From NCBI GenBank assembly GCA_038874475.1, contig JAVZCJ010000005.1, positions 1 to 64,000 of the forward strand: a DNA stretch of 64,000 nt, read 5' to 3'. The translations under genes were made by a program, and so were the position numbers. The notes under the pieces were generated by a model, which ran no database searches, was not told where the DNA came from, and saw nothing but the letters and a program-made list of their open reading frames with translations. The stretch is from Nitrososphaerota archaeon. Its GTDB lineage: Archaea > Thermoproteota > Nitrososphaeria_A > Caldarchaeales > JAVZCJ01. Below are positions 44,760 through 54,110 of the stretch, piece after piece. The stretch's first letter is position 1; every line of letters starts with the position of its first letter.

Positions 44760-46344
44760 CTAATGATTTTTCTTCTTTTAAAACCCTTTTTAATATTTTT
44801 CCAACAGTTGATAAAGGTAATTCTTTTCTAAATTCAACTTCTCTTATAGCTTTATAAGATGCAACTCTTTTATTAACAAAATCCATTATTTCTTCTTTTG
44901 TTGTTTTAGAATCTTCTTTCAAAACTATATATGCTTTAGGAATTTCTCCTGCAATTGGGTCAGGCTTTCCAATTACTGCACAAATTTTTACATTTGGATG
45001 CTCGTATAAAATATCTTCAATTTCTCTTGGATAAACACTATATCCTTTATATTTAATTAAATCTTTTTTTCTATCTACTATATAGAAATATCCATCTTTA
45101 TCTATTTTTGCTAAATCTCCGGTATAGAACCATCCATTTTTTAAAACAATTTTAGTTTCTTCAAGTTCATTCCAATATCCTTTCATTATTTGAGGGCCTT
45201 TAATGATTAATTCTCCTATCTCTCCAATTGGTACTTCTTGCTTCCCCTTTTCAATATCAACTATTTTAGCTTCAGTATCATACAATGGCAACCCTATAGA
45301 GCCTATCTTAACTTTTTTAAGAGTTTTATCTACTGGATTGCAATGTGTTACTGGAGATGCTTCTGATAAACCATAACCTTCTATTAGTAAAGCTCCAGTT
45401 TTTTCCATAAATTCTTTTTGAATATTTGGTGGAAGAGGTGAGGCTCCTGAAATGCATACTTTTAATGAAGATAGATCATAATCATTTATTTTTGAGGTTG
45501 ATAATAATAATGAGTACATTGTTGGCACTCCACAAAAAATTGTAACTTTATATTCTTGAATAAGTTTCAATGCTTCCTCTGGATTGAATCTAGATATGAT
45601 TACCATTGTTGCAGCTGAATATATAGCAGTATTCATTGAAGTAGTCATTCCATAAACATGGTATAAAGGTAATGCTGTTAGAAAAGTTTCTTTTGCTTTT
45701 TTCAATTTAAGCCATTTTGAAAATGCTATAGCATTTGAAACTAAATTAAAATGAGTTAGCATTGCTCCTTTAGGAATACCTGTTGTTCCTCCAGTGTATT
45801 GTATTGTTGCTAAATCTTCTTTAGGATTTATAGATATTTTAGGAAATTCTATGCTGCTTTCTTTAATAAATTCTTCAAAATAATAGATTTCTAATTTCTT
45901 ACTTCTTTCATTTATTTCTATTTCTTTATTAAAACTTGTGATTATAATTCTTTTAATTTTAGTTTTTTCTAAAGCTTTTTTTAGCAATGGATAAAGATTA
46001 TCCAACACTATTATTGTTTCAGCTCCAGAATCATATAATTGAAATTCTACTTCTTTTTCTTTAAAAAGTGGATTTAATGCGGTAATTATTGAGCCTATCA
46101 TTAATGCTCCATAATAGCTTATAACGAATTGAGGACAATTAGGGAGGAATAAAGCTACTCTATCATTCTTTTTTACACCAATATTTTTTAATGAATTAGC
46201 TAATTTTATAGAAAGATTTTTTAATTCAGAATAACTAATTTTTTTATTATTAAAAATTATAGCTACTTTTTTAGGATATTTTTTAGCCGAATTTATTAAA
46301 AAATATGGTAAAGGAATATTAGGATATTTTATTGTTCTCCTCAT
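44749..46344 (-). CDS. AMP-forming acyl-CoA synthetase
   Basis: A 531-residue adenylate-forming ligase: motif A3 TIQYTGGTTGIPKGAMLTH, GYGLSEASPVTH, the hinge region YTGDLAKIDKDGYFYIVDRKKDLIKYKGYSVYPREIE and the C-terminal catalytic Lys in STVGKILKRVLK. It activates a carboxylic acid to acyl-AMP and then acyl-CoA. Substrate could be a medium/long fatty acid or aromatic acid. Convergent with acetamidase copy 1. Confidence 0.92.
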   Translation of the reverse strand: MRRTIKYPNIPLPYFLINSAKKYPKKVAIIFNNKKISYSELKNLSIKLANSLKNIGVKKNDRVALFLPNCPQFVISYYGALMIGSIITALNPLFKEKEVEFQLYDSGAETIIVLDNLYPLLKKALEKTKIKRIIITSFNKEIEINERSKKLEIYYFEEFIKESSIEFPKISINPKEDLATIQYTGGTTGIPKGAMLTHFNLVSNAIAFSKWLKLKKAKETFLTALPLYHVYGMTTSMNTAIYSAATMVIISRFNPEEALKLIQEYKVTIFCGVPTMYSLLLSTSKINDYDLSSLKVCISGASPLPPNIQKEFMEKTGALLIEGYGLSEASPVTHCNPVDKTLKKVKIGSIGLPLYDTEAKIVDIEKGKQEVPIGEIGELIIKGPQIMKGYWNELEETKIVLKNGWFYTGDLAKIDKDGYFYIVDRKKDLIKYKGYSVYPREIEDILYEHPNVKICAVIGKPDPIAGEIPKAYIVLKEDSKTTKEEIMDFVNKRVASYKAIREVEFRKELPLSTVGKILKRVLKEEKSLATS

Positions 46345-46410
46345 TTTATCTCATATTTTTAAAATTTTTAATTTAAAAATTTTTAACTTAATGATTTATT
46401 ATATTTTTCA

Positions 46411-46977
46411 ATGAATAGCTCTAAAATAGTTAATATTGGTAAAGCAAGATTAGTACTTATTAAAGGAGATATTACTGAGCAAGATACTGATGCTATAGTG
46501 AATGCAGCTAATCCAAGCCTTATGGGAGGCGGAGGAGTTGATGGTGCGATTCATAGAAAAGGTGGACCTAAAATATTAGAAGAATGTAAAAAAATTAGAG
46601 AAACAAAATGGCCCAATGGTTTACCAACAGGTGAAGCAGTAATAACTACTGGTGGAAATTTAAAAGCAAAATATGTAATTCATACAGTAGGTCCCGTATG
46701 GAGAGGAGGACTGCATAATGAAGCTCAATTGCTTGAAAAAGCTTATATAAATTCTCTTAAATTGGCTATAGAAAATAATTTAAAAACTATTTCTTTTCCA
46801 TCTATAAGCACTGGAGCTTATGGTTATCCTATAGAAAAAGCAAGTAGAGTAGCTCTTAATGTAATTAAAAATTTTTTGGAAAAAGAAAATAAAATAGAAG
46901 AAGTTAGGATTGTTTTATTTACTGAAAATGATTTTAAAATATATGAAAAAGCTTTAAAAGAAATATTAGAAATTTAA
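46411..46977 (+). CDS. Macro domain protein (ADP-ribose-binding, MacroD-like)
   Basis: A 188-residue macro domain: GDITEQDTDAIVNAANPSLMGGGGVDGAIHRKGG is the ADP-ribose-binding signature of MacroD-type hydrolases, and FPSISTGAYGYPIEKA closes the pocket. It likely removes ADP-ribose from proteins or hydrolyses O-acetyl-ADP-ribose. The nuclease gene at 46991 follows 13 bases later on the same strand. Confidence 0.93.
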   Translation: MNSSKIVNIGKARLVLIKGDITEQDTDAIVNAANPSLMGGGGVDGAIHRKGGPKILEECKKIRETKWPNGLPTGEAVITTGGNLKAKYVIHTVGPVWRGGLHNEAQLLEKAYINSLKLAIENNLKTISFPSISTGAYGYPIEKASRVALNVIKNFLEKENKIEEVRIVLFTENDFKIYEKALKEILEI

Positions 46978-46990
46978 AAAGGTTAAAATT

Positions 46991-47698
46991 ATGACTAGTA
47001 GAGGTTTAAGTAGTGAAAGAATAGCTCGAGGAATACTTGAAAGAATGAATTTTCAAGTACTTGAAGAAAGGAAAAAGATAGTAATAAATGGTGTTGAAGT
47101 AGCTGAAGTAGATGCAATTGCTAAAAGTCCTGAAAATATAACTTATTCTGTAGAAATTAAAGCCGGTAAAATATCTGTAAGTGATGTGCGACATGCATAT
47201 GGTAATGCCAAACTTCTCAATTTAAATCCATTAATAGTTTGCAAAGGTTTTATAGATACTGCAGCTGAAACAACTGCTTCCGAATTAAATGTTAAAGTTA
47301 TTCAACTTCCAGATTATTATTTACTTTTAGAACCTGAAGAACTTGAATTAATTATTCATCATGCTATTCAAGATGCATTAGAAGATTATGAACCACAAAT
47401 GTTTTTCTTTGGAAAGAAAATTTCTAGAAAAGATGCAAAAATAATTGAAGCTATAGCTACAAGTGATAATATTGTAGATGCTGCAAATATTGCTAAATTA
47501 AGTGTAGAGAATTTTAGTAAAAAAATAGCTTATTTAAAATCAAGAAAAATTTTTACAAGCACAAGGAATTATAAAAGTATTAGAAAACAAGCTATAAGAA
47601 TTCTTGGATATTTATCTTTTGAGAAAAGATTAAAAAATATTGAAAAAAGTTTGAAAAATGTAATTAAGAAATTAGATGAACATAATAAAAAAGATTAG
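46991..47698 (+). CDS. PD-(D/E)XK nuclease-like protein
   Basis: A 235-residue protein with a PD-(D/E)XK-type core in the first half: GVEVAEVDAIAKSPENITYSVEIKAGKIS gives the D...ExK catalytic pattern. A helical region (about 145-205) resembles a winged helix. It may cut or bind DNA (RecB-like, or a restriction-type enzyme). It follows a macro domain gene. Exact role unknown. Confidence 0.7.
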   Translation: MTSRGLSSERIARGILERMNFQVLEERKKIVINGVEVAEVDAIAKSPENITYSVEIKAGKISVSDVRHAYGNAKLLNLNPLIVCKGFIDTAAETTASELNVKVIQLPDYYLLLEPEELELIIHHAIQDALEDYEPQMFFFGKKISRKDAKIIEAIATSDNIVDAANIAKLSVENFSKKIAYLKSRKIFTSTRNYKSIRKQAIRILGYLSFEKRLKNIEKSLKNVIKKLDEHNKKD

Positions 47699-48047
47699 GT
47701 TATTAATAAACTTGTAGAAAAATCAAAAAGACTTTTTTAATAATTTCTATATTAATTTTCTATTCCTTACCTTCATTTTAACTTTATATATGGAAGAAAG
47801 ATTAATTTCTTTATTTCCTTTATAGATTTTATAATCTACTCAGTAATTTTCATAGCTAATTCATTAATTAATTTGTCTTTTTTTATTTTATCATATATTC
47901 CTTTATATCTAACTACTAATCTTGGAATTACTGCTCTAGGCTTTAGATATTCATTTGATTCTTTAAAATATTAATATAAGACTATGAAAAATAAAATTTA
48001 AGTATTTGGAAAATTAAAATAAAAATAGATTTATTAAAGTGATTATT
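47699..48047. other. Intergenic region with possible gene remnant
   Basis: Between the nuclease and Nfo genes, this AT-rich stretch shows no tRNA. On the minus strand, 47836-47970 is open for 44 codons and encodes protein-like sequence (PRAVIPRLVVRYKGIYD) but has no start codon, then stops at TAG. It may be the remnant of a decayed gene. A TATA-like ttaagtatttgg precedes nfo. Confidence 0.35.
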
Positions 48048-48896
48048 ATGTCTGAAACAAGATTTGGACCAGCTGGTTTTCCAATTAATTATAAAGGTCC
48101 TTCAATTGAAGCGCCTTTCTATTTACATAATGAAGGTTTAAATGCTTTAGAATATCAAGCTACAAGAGGTGTTAAAATAAGTAAAAAAGATGCTGAAAAA
48201 CTTGGATTGAATGCAAAAGAATGTAATATATGGTTAACTTTACATGCTCCTTATTTTATTAATTTTGGTGGAGAAAGAAAAGTTATTACAGCAAGTAAGC
48301 AAAGATTAATAAAAAGTATTAAAGCTGCAAAATGGATGGGTGCACATCAAGTTGTTTTTCATCCAGGATATTATGGTAAAAAGAATAGTGAAGAATCTTT
48401 TAAAAAATGTATTAAAGCTTTAAATGAAGTTGTAGAAAAAATTAATGCTTTAGGAATTAAGGATATTTATTTAGGTCCTGAAACAACAGGTAAAAAATCT
48501 CAACTAGGCACTCTTGAAGAAATATTAGAAATATGTGAGAAAATTGAAAAAACTAGACCGACAATAGATTTTGCTCATATTCATGCTAGAAGTAATGGTG
48601 GAATAAAAAGTAAAGATGATTATATAAAAATAGTAGATTTGGTCGAGAGAAGATTAGGATCAAGAATTGTTAAAGAACTTCATTGCCATTTTACTCATGT
48701 AGAATTTACAGATAAAGGTGAGAAAAAACATCATACACTTTCGGAAAAAGATTATGGCCCAAATTTTCAATGGCTAGCAGAAGTAATTATTGAACAAGGT
48801 TTAAGTCCAGTAATTATAAGTGAAAGTCCCATATTAGATTTAGATTCAATAGAAATGAAGAAAATATATTTATCAATAATCGAAAGTAAAAAATAG
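48048..48896 (+). CDS. nfo: Endonuclease IV (AP endonuclease, Nfo-like)
   Basis: About 282 residues, TIM-barrel AP-endonuclease type. Zinc-site regions are visible: NIWLTLHAPYFINF, VVFHPGYYGKK, DIYLGPETTGKKSQLGTLEEIL, PTIDFAHIHARSNGG and KELHCHFTHVEFTDKGEKKHHTL. It repairs abasic sites. ATG 48048 is preferred over GTG 48039. Confidence 0.92.
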   Translation: MSETRFGPAGFPINYKGPSIEAPFYLHNEGLNALEYQATRGVKISKKDAEKLGLNAKECNIWLTLHAPYFINFGGERKVITASKQRLIKSIKAAKWMGAHQVVFHPGYYGKKNSEESFKKCIKALNEVVEKINALGIKDIYLGPETTGKKSQLGTLEEILEICEKIEKTRPTIDFAHIHARSNGGIKSKDDYIKIVDLVERRLGSRIVKELHCHFTHVEFTDKGEKKHHTLSEKDYGPNFQWLAEVIIEQGLSPVIISESPILDLDSIEMKKIYLSIIESKK

Positions 48897-49769
48897 TTAA
48901 TTTTTTCCAGAAATAAATTCTTCAACTAATTTTCTTGCAATATCATCTGGATATTGTATTGGTGGTGATTTCATAAAGTATGCTGAGGGACCTATTAATG
49001 GTCCTGCTAATCCTCTATCCAATCCTATCCTTGCACATCTAATAGCATCAACAACTATTCCTGCAGAATTATAAGCATCCCATACTTCAAGTTTCAATTC
49101 TATATTTAATGGTACTCTACCAAATGCTTCTCCTTCTAAACGTATATAAGCCCATTTTCTATTTTCTAACCAAGCAATATAATCGCTTGGTCCTATATGA
49201 ATATTCTTCTCTCCAATATCATAATTTAATAAACTTGTTATAGCTTGAGTTTTAGATATTTTCTTAGAAATTAATCTTTCTCTTTCTAACATATTATAAA
49301 AATCCATGTCTCCTCCTACGTTTAATTGCATTGTTCTTAAAATTTTTACTCCTCTATCTAATAAAAGCTTTGTTAAAACTCTGTGAACAATTGTAGCTCC
49401 TACTTGAGATTTTATATCATCTCCAATAATTGGTACTCCTTCATTTTTAAAAATTTCTTGCCATTTAGGATTACTAGCTATAAAAACTGGAATACAATTT
49501 ACAAATGCACATTTTGCTTCAAGAGCTTGATTAACATAATATTCTGTAGCTTTTTCACTTCCTACTGGTAAATAATTTACTACAACTTCTGCCTTTTCTT
49601 CTTTAAGAATATCTGATACTTCTTCATACTTCATATTAGTTTTTTCAATAATCTGTGAAAGATATTTTCCTAAGCTGTCATGAACTATTCCAGGTCTAAC
49701 AATTACGCCTAATTTAGGCATATCTATAATTTTTATAAGTATTATTGGGCGGAACAAATATTGCTTCAC
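48897..49769 (-). CDS. Inositol-1-phosphate synthase, 3' part after frameshift
   Basis: This frame carries the C-terminal 275 or so residues of inositol-1-phosphate synthase: [67 protein letters not shown] (the NF/DF active region) and [18 protein letters not shown]. It is one base out of frame with the 5' part (next entry). Alone it lacks the NAD-binding N terminus. A reinitiation ATG is at 49719-49721. Confidence 0.9.
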   Translation of the reverse strand: MKQYLFRPIILIKIIDMPKLGVIVRPGIVHDSLGKYLSQIIEKTNMKYEEVSDILKEEKAEVVVNYLPVGSEKATEYYVNQALEAKCAFVNCIPVFIASNPKWQEIFKNEGVPIIGDDIKSQVGATIVHRVLTKLLLDRGVKILRTMQLNVGGDMDFYNMLERERLISKKISKTQAITSLLNYDIGEKNIHIGPSDYIAWLENRKWAYIRLEGEAFGRVPLNIELKLEVWDAYNSAGIVVDAIRCARIGLDRGLAGPLIGPSAYFMKSPPIQYPDDIARKLVEEFISGKN

Positions 49770-49974
49770 TTAGATCTTTACCAACTTTATTTTTATCTAT
49801 ATCAAAAGCTGCTACAAATTCTATATCTCCTATATGATAATTTCCAAGTTTAACATGCATTAATCCTGGAATTTTTTCTTTTTCATCAACATCCTTATAA
49901 TAATATACTCCTTGAACAAGGGCTGAAGCGCAATTTCCAATTCCTATGATTGCAACTCTAATTTTTCGACCCAT
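49714..49974 (-). CDS. Inositol-1-phosphate synthase, 5' part with NAD-binding motif, frameshifted
   Basis: The N-terminal 86 or so residues of the same enzyme: [21 protein letters not shown] is the NAD-binding Rossmann motif, and [10 protein letters not shown] ends the aligned part. The frame then runs off into TYKNYRYA and stops. Deleting one T from the act-t-ata sequence (plus-strand 49737-49738) restores [14 protein letters not shown], exactly the expected continuation. Alternative reasons are programmed frameshifting, a recent mutation or an assembly error. Inositol phosphate is needed for archaeal inositol lipids. Confidence 0.88.
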   Translation of the reverse strand: MGRKIRVAIIGIGNCASALVQGVYYYKDVDEKEKIPGLMHVKLGNYHIGDIEFVAAFDIDKNKVGKDLSEAIFVPPNNTYKNYRYA

Positions 49975-50009
49975 TTCTCTCATATTTTATATGTATAAAA
50001 TAATATTTA

Positions 50010-50029
50010 TATTTTATGATCATAAAATA
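50010..50029. promoter_or_regulatory. Perfect 20-base palindrome, candidate PadR operator
   Basis: The sequence tattttatgatcataaaata is a perfect palindrome between the divergent inositol-phosphate synthase and padR genes, overlapping the likely TATA box of padR and 15-34 bases before its ATG. PadR proteins are dimeric winged-helix repressors that bind such sites and often autoregulate, so it is a natural operator. Confidence 0.6.
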
Positions 50030-50043
50030 ATTTTTGATTAGAA

Positions 50044-50358
50044 ATGGCTTTAAAACGCTTAAAAGAAAAAACTACAAAGGATGTTTTATGGATATATATT
50101 CTAAGTTTATTGAAAGAAAAAGATATGTATGCTTATGAAATAAGAGATGAAATTTATAGAAAATTTGGATTTAAACCTGCTAGAATAACTTCTTACGTAG
50201 TTTTATATAGATTAGAAAAAGAAGGTTTCGTAAAATCTTATTGGAAAGGAGACAGAAAATATTATAGTATAAATTTAAAAGGTAAAAAACTTTTAGATGA
50301 AGGGGTTCAGCATTTAAAAGAAATCGTAGAAAAAATATCAGGAAAACCATTTAATTAA
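50044..50358 (+). CDS. PadR-family transcriptional regulator
   Basis: A 104-residue winged-helix regulator: DVLWIYILSLLKEKDMYAYEIRDEIYRKFGFKPARITSYVVLYRLEKEGFVKS is the PadR HTH and wing region, YYSINLKGKKLLDEG follows. Unlike larger PadR proteins it has a short C-terminal helix only. The gene diverges from the inositol-phosphate synthase, with a palindrome at its promoter. Confidence 0.92.
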   Translation: MALKRLKEKTTKDVLWIYILSLLKEKDMYAYEIRDEIYRKFGFKPARITSYVVLYRLEKEGFVKSYWKGDRKYYSINLKGKKLLDEGVQHLKEIVEKISGKPFN

Positions 50359-50374
50359 AAAATAAATTAAAAAA

Positions 50375-50596
50375 TTACTTTTTACTCTTAATTAATTCTT
50401 TTAATTTTTCAATATTTTCTATATGTTTAGACCTTCTTCTAAAATCAATGTATATGCCAATTTTTCTTGCTTCATCTAGTGTTATTCCTGCTTCCTTCAA
50501 TTCATTTATTGAAAAACCTCTACCAATTCTTTTCTTCCTTTTTCCAAATATATTTTTCGTTAATACGATTGCTTTAATTTTGCTCTTTTCAAACAT
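50375..50596 (-). CDS. rpl13e: Ribosomal protein eL13
   Basis: A 73-residue eL13-like protein: [46 protein letters not shown]. Some archaea, mainly of the TACK group, carry a short eL13; its presence supports that assignment. Convergent with padR. Confidence 0.88.
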   Translation of the reverse strand: MFEKSKIKAIVLTKNIFGKRKKRIGRGFSINELKEAGITLDEARKIGIYIDFRRRSKHIENIEKLKELIKSKK

Positions 50597-50641
50597 GTGT
50601 TTTTTTAGAAAAAAGTGATTTTTATATTTTTTTTAGCTATG

Positions 50642-51316
50642 TCATAATTCGATAATTTTCATTGCTTCACCATATTTCTGTTCAAATTCACGCATTTTAT
50701 TTACAATTACCTCATATATTCTTCTAAGTTCTTTTACAGGATCCGGATGAAAATCTACTCTTATATTATGATACCATTTTGGCTCTTTACTTGCTATTAA
50801 TAGTGCTGCAGATTCCTTTCCTCTTTTATCTCCTCCTGCAGCTTGTCCTGCCTCAAGAGCTTTAAGTAACCTTTCTTCTAATGTTTCATTATAAGAAGCT
50901 TCTAATGATTTATACATTTCTTTTACTACTTCTTCTCCTGAAAGCATATTTCCTGCTACAACAAAATCTTCTCCAATTAGATGTCCATACCATCCATCGC
51001 ATTTTTCACCTGAAAAAGCAAAGGTTCTTTCATTATCTATTCCTATTACTTGTCTATAATCTCTGTATTTGTCTTCTTCTAAAAGAGCTTTAAGAACAGT
51101 ATCTACGTGTAACCCTTGCCTCATTAATTGTATTCCCTTTCTTCCCAAATTTACATTTACAAATGATTGTGTTGCTATTGCTCCTACATTTGCTTCAGCA
51201 AATGGACAAAGTGCTCCAACAGCAGGTGCAGCTGTTGCAACAGCTACTCCAAATGCCCCATTTTTTCCTCTTACAACCATTGAAAAGGTTCTTATAGGGG
51301 AAAAATTTTTTTCCAT
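50642..51316 (-). CDS. DUF1028 family (Ntn-hydrolase-like) protein
   Basis: A 224-residue protein matching DUF1028, a family with an Ntn-hydrolase-like fold: TFSMVVRGKNGAFGVAVATAAPAVGALCPFAEANVGAIATQSFVN, and later NMLSGEEVVKEM and GGDKRGKESAALLIAS. No enzyme activity is firmly established; family members often sit next to peptide transporters, as here. Divergent from the peptide ABC operon. Confidence 0.88.
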   Translation of the reverse strand: MEKNFSPIRTFSMVVRGKNGAFGVAVATAAPAVGALCPFAEANVGAIATQSFVNVNLGRKGIQLMRQGLHVDTVLKALLEEDKYRDYRQVIGIDNERTFAFSGEKCDGWYGHLIGEDFVVAGNMLSGEEVVKEMYKSLEASYNETLEERLLKALEAGQAAGGDKRGKESAALLIASKEPKWYHNIRVDFHPDPVKELRRIYEVIVNKMREFEQKYGEAMKIIEL

Positions 51317-51420
51317 ACCTGCTCACTTCATATTTTAAAAAATAAAAATTTATTTAAGCTTTATTATTCTTTTAATTAAATCGTTAATTTTTAACCTAAC
51401 TTAATAAATAAAACAGAAAG

Positions 51421-51430
51421 TTTTAAATAC
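51421..51430 (+). promoter_or_regulatory. TATA-box-like promoter of peptide ABC operon
   Basis: ttttaaatac lies about 56 bases upstream of GTG 51486, leaving a purine-rich leader with a gggggtg ribosome site. It fits a leadered operon start. Confidence 0.4.
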
Positions 51431-51485
51431 TTTGAGTAAATTTTTTTGAAAATAAAAAATGAGGTAAAAAAAAGGAAAAAAGGGG

Positions 51486-53147
51486 GTGGATATCTTTCCT
51501 CAAAAATTTAAACTATTAGCCGCCGTTATAGTTATAGCTACAGTTATGGTAATAGCCTTTGCATGGTTATACTTTTTCCAAGCGCCTCCACAAAAACCAA
51601 CAGAAACAACTTCGATTATTACAACTCCTACTAAAACAGAAATACCAGGAAAATATGGTGGAGAACTAGTTGTAGCTAATATAGCAGATGTTCTTAGAAT
51701 GGACCCAATGCTTATAACAGATGTTCCAACAGCAACTATTGCTTACCAAATATTTGACTTCTTAGTAAGATATAATCACGAAACAAAGCAATATGAGCCT
51801 GGATTAGCAATTTCTTGGGAAGCTTCAGAAGATGCTAAAACATGGACTTTTAAATTAAGAAAAGGTGTGAAATTTCATGACGGGACTCCATTTAATGCAG
51901 AAGCAGTGAAATTTACTATAGATAGAGTTTTAGACCCTCAAAGTAAATCTCCATTATCGCAAGATTTTAGAGATAATGTAGAAAGTGTAGAAGTTGTTGA
52001 TGAATACACAGTAGTTTTCCATTTAAAAAATCCATTAGCATCTTTCCTAGATAGAATAATAAGAAATCAAGGAGCAATGATAGTAAGCCCAACAGCGGTT
52101 AAAAAATATGGAGATGATTTTTCTAATCATCCTGTTGGAACAGGGCCTTTTATGTTTAAAGAATGGATTCCTGGAGAGAGAGTGGTTCTTGTAAAAAATC
52201 CAGATTATTGGGGAGGAGCACCAATAATAGATACCTTAATATTTAAACCAATGCCTGAAAGTGCAGCTCAAGTAGCAGCTTTGCAAGCAGGTCAAGTAGA
52301 TGTAATACTTTCCATACCTAAAGAATCTCTTGAAATATTAGAAAAGGATCCTAATGTATTAGTCCTTAAAATGCCAGGTTATACAACATTTGGTATTGTA
52401 TTTAATTGTGAAAGTGAATTCTTCATGGATAAGCGTGTTAGACAAGCATTAAATTATGCAATAGACAAAAATGAAATAGTTAACGCTTTATTTAAAGGTA
52501 TGGGTGTAAGGATATATTCACCATTGCCTTCAGCATCGTGGGCATATACTGAAGATGTTAATAAATTTGAATATAATCCTGAAAAAGCTAAAGCTCTTTT
52601 AGAAGAAGTTGGATGGAAACCAGGTCCAGATGGTATACTAGAAAAAGATGGTAAGAAGTTCTCATTTGTATGTATAACTCAAGAAGGTAAGGAAGCTGAA
52701 GACCTTGTAACAGCTGTGCAAAGTTATCTTAAAAAAATAGGAATAGATATGAAAATCCAAATTTTCGAATATGGAACATGGGTTGATATGCTTGTAACTC
52801 ATCAATTTGATGCAGGATATATCTGGTGGGCAGCTGGTGCTGGTGATCCAGACCACTATTTCCCATTCTTATTCTATTCAACTGGCTGGGCTAATTGTGG
52901 CTTATATAGTAATAGCAAAGTGGATGAACTTATCATAAAAGTATCTCAAACTCCTTCTTTTGAAGAAAGGAAGAAATTGGCAGCAGAAGCACAAAAATTA
53001 ATAGTTGATGATGTAGCTTGGATCCATTTCTATAGTAAATATACCATGGTAGCTACAAAGAAAACAGTAGGAGGCGTAATTTTAACTCCATCAGAAGGTG
53101 AAATAGACTTCTATAAAACATACTTTACTTCACCAAAAGGTGGCTGA
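51486..53147 (+). CDS. Peptide ABC transporter substrate-binding protein (OppA/DppA)
   Basis: A 553-residue SBP family 5 protein. N-terminal hydrophobic helix (about 9-30) anchors it, followed by a Thr/Pro linker (35-50). Then YGGELVVANIADVLRMDPML, TWTFKLRKGVKFHDGTPFNAEAVKFTIDR and FNHPVG-type SNHPVGTGPFMFKEWIPGERVVL motifs of the family. No lipobox Cys and no Tat motif are seen. Starts at GTG after ggggg. It binds di- or oligopeptides, or possibly a nickel or glutathione-like ligand. Confidence 0.9.
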   Translation: MDIFPQKFKLLAAVIVIATVMVIAFAWLYFFQAPPQKPTETTSIITTPTKTEIPGKYGGELVVANIADVLRMDPMLITDVPTATIAYQIFDFLVRYNHETKQYEPGLAISWEASEDAKTWTFKLRKGVKFHDGTPFNAEAVKFTIDRVLDPQSKSPLSQDFRDNVESVEVVDEYTVVFHLKNPLASFLDRIIRNQGAMIVSPTAVKKYGDDFSNHPVGTGPFMFKEWIPGERVVLVKNPDYWGGAPIIDTLIFKPMPESAAQVAALQAGQVDVILSIPKESLEILEKDPNVLVLKMPGYTTFGIVFNCESEFFMDKRVRQALNYAIDKNEIVNALFKGMGVRIYSPLPSASWAYTEDVNKFEYNPEKAKALLEEVGWKPGPDGILEKDGKKFSFVCITQEGKEAEDLVTAVQSYLKKIGIDMKIQIFEYGTWVDMLVTHQFDAGYIWWAAGAGDPDHYFPFLFYSTGWANCGLYSNSKVDELIIKVSQTPSFEERKKLAAEAQKLIVDDVAWIHFYSKYTMVATKKTVGGVILTPSEGEIDFYKTYFTSPKGG

Positions 53148-53152
53148 AAAAT

Positions 53153-54097
53153 ATGGTTCTAAGATACTTTATCAAACGCCTTCTTTATTTTTTTCCAGTT
53201 ATTTTAATGGTTAGTTTTTTAGTATTTATAATGATTAGGCTTATTCCAGGAGACCCAGCTAGAACTATAGCTGGAATTATGGCTAGTGAAGAAGATGTTG
53301 AAAGAATACGTATTCAACTCGGTTTAAAAGAGCCTATTCATATTCAATTTATTAAATGGATTTCAAATATTCTCAAGGGGGATTTAGGTATTTCGATAAG
53401 AACGAATAGACCTGTAGCTCTTGAAATATTTTCACGTTTACCAAATACTATAGAATTAACTATCGTAGGTTTATTTATTGCTATAATTATAGGTATTCCA
53501 ATAGGAATAATTGCAGCTATTAAAAGGGGAAAATTATCAGATACATTGCTTTCAATTTCTGCACTTTCTGGAATTTCTATTCCAGTTTTTTGGATGGGTT
53601 TAGTATTAATTTATGTTTTCTCTTTAAGTTTAGGGATTTTACCAGTAGGTGAAAGAGGTGGACCGCTATGGACAATTGAAGGATTATCTCATATAATACT
53701 TCCTTCAATAACAATAGCAGCTCCATCAGCAGGAGTTTTTGCTAGAATAACAAGGTCTAGCATGATTGAAGTATTAGAACAAGAATATATTAGAACAGCT
53801 AAAGCAAAAGGGCTTAAAATGAATATAATAATTTTTAGACATTGTATTAGAAATGTTCTTGTTCAATTAATAACAATAATTGGAATGCAATTTGGTTATC
53901 TATTAGGTGGGGCTATAGTAACTGAAACAGTTTTTGCTTGGCCGGGTATTGGTAGGCTTTTAGTAGATGCCATAATTTCAAGAGATTACCCATTAGTCCA
54001 AGGAATAGTATTAATTTACTCAATATTATTTGTATCAATTAACTTATTTATTGATTTGATATATGGGATTATAGACCCTAGAATTAGGTATGAGTAA
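53153..54097 (+). CDS. dppB: Peptide ABC transporter permease DppB-type
   Basis: A 314-residue, six-segment permease: MIRLIPGDPARTIAG, the EAA loop region RITRSSMIEVLEQEYIRTAKAKGLK and ETVFAWPGIGRLLVDAI near the C terminus, typical of DppB. It follows the SBP by 5 bases and pairs with DppC. Confidence 0.94.
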   Translation: MVLRYFIKRLLYFFPVILMVSFLVFIMIRLIPGDPARTIAGIMASEEDVERIRIQLGLKEPIHIQFIKWISNILKGDLGISIRTNRPVALEIFSRLPNTIELTIVGLFIAIIIGIPIGIIAAIKRGKLSDTLLSISALSGISIPVFWMGLVLIYVFSLSLGILPVGERGGPLWTIEGLSHIILPSITIAAPSAGVFARITRSSMIEVLEQEYIRTAKAKGLKMNIIIFRHCIRNVLVQLITIIGMQFGYLLGGAIVTETVFAWPGIGRLLVDAIISRDYPLVQGIVLIYSILFVSINLFIDLIYGIIDPRIRYE

Positions 54098-54110
54098 TTC
54101 GTGAATAAAG

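Noticed and set aside
47836-47838. UAG readthrough or pyrrolysine at the stop of the small minus-strand frame
   Set aside because: The frame has no start codon and no sign of a Pyl system in this window; a decayed gene explains it better.
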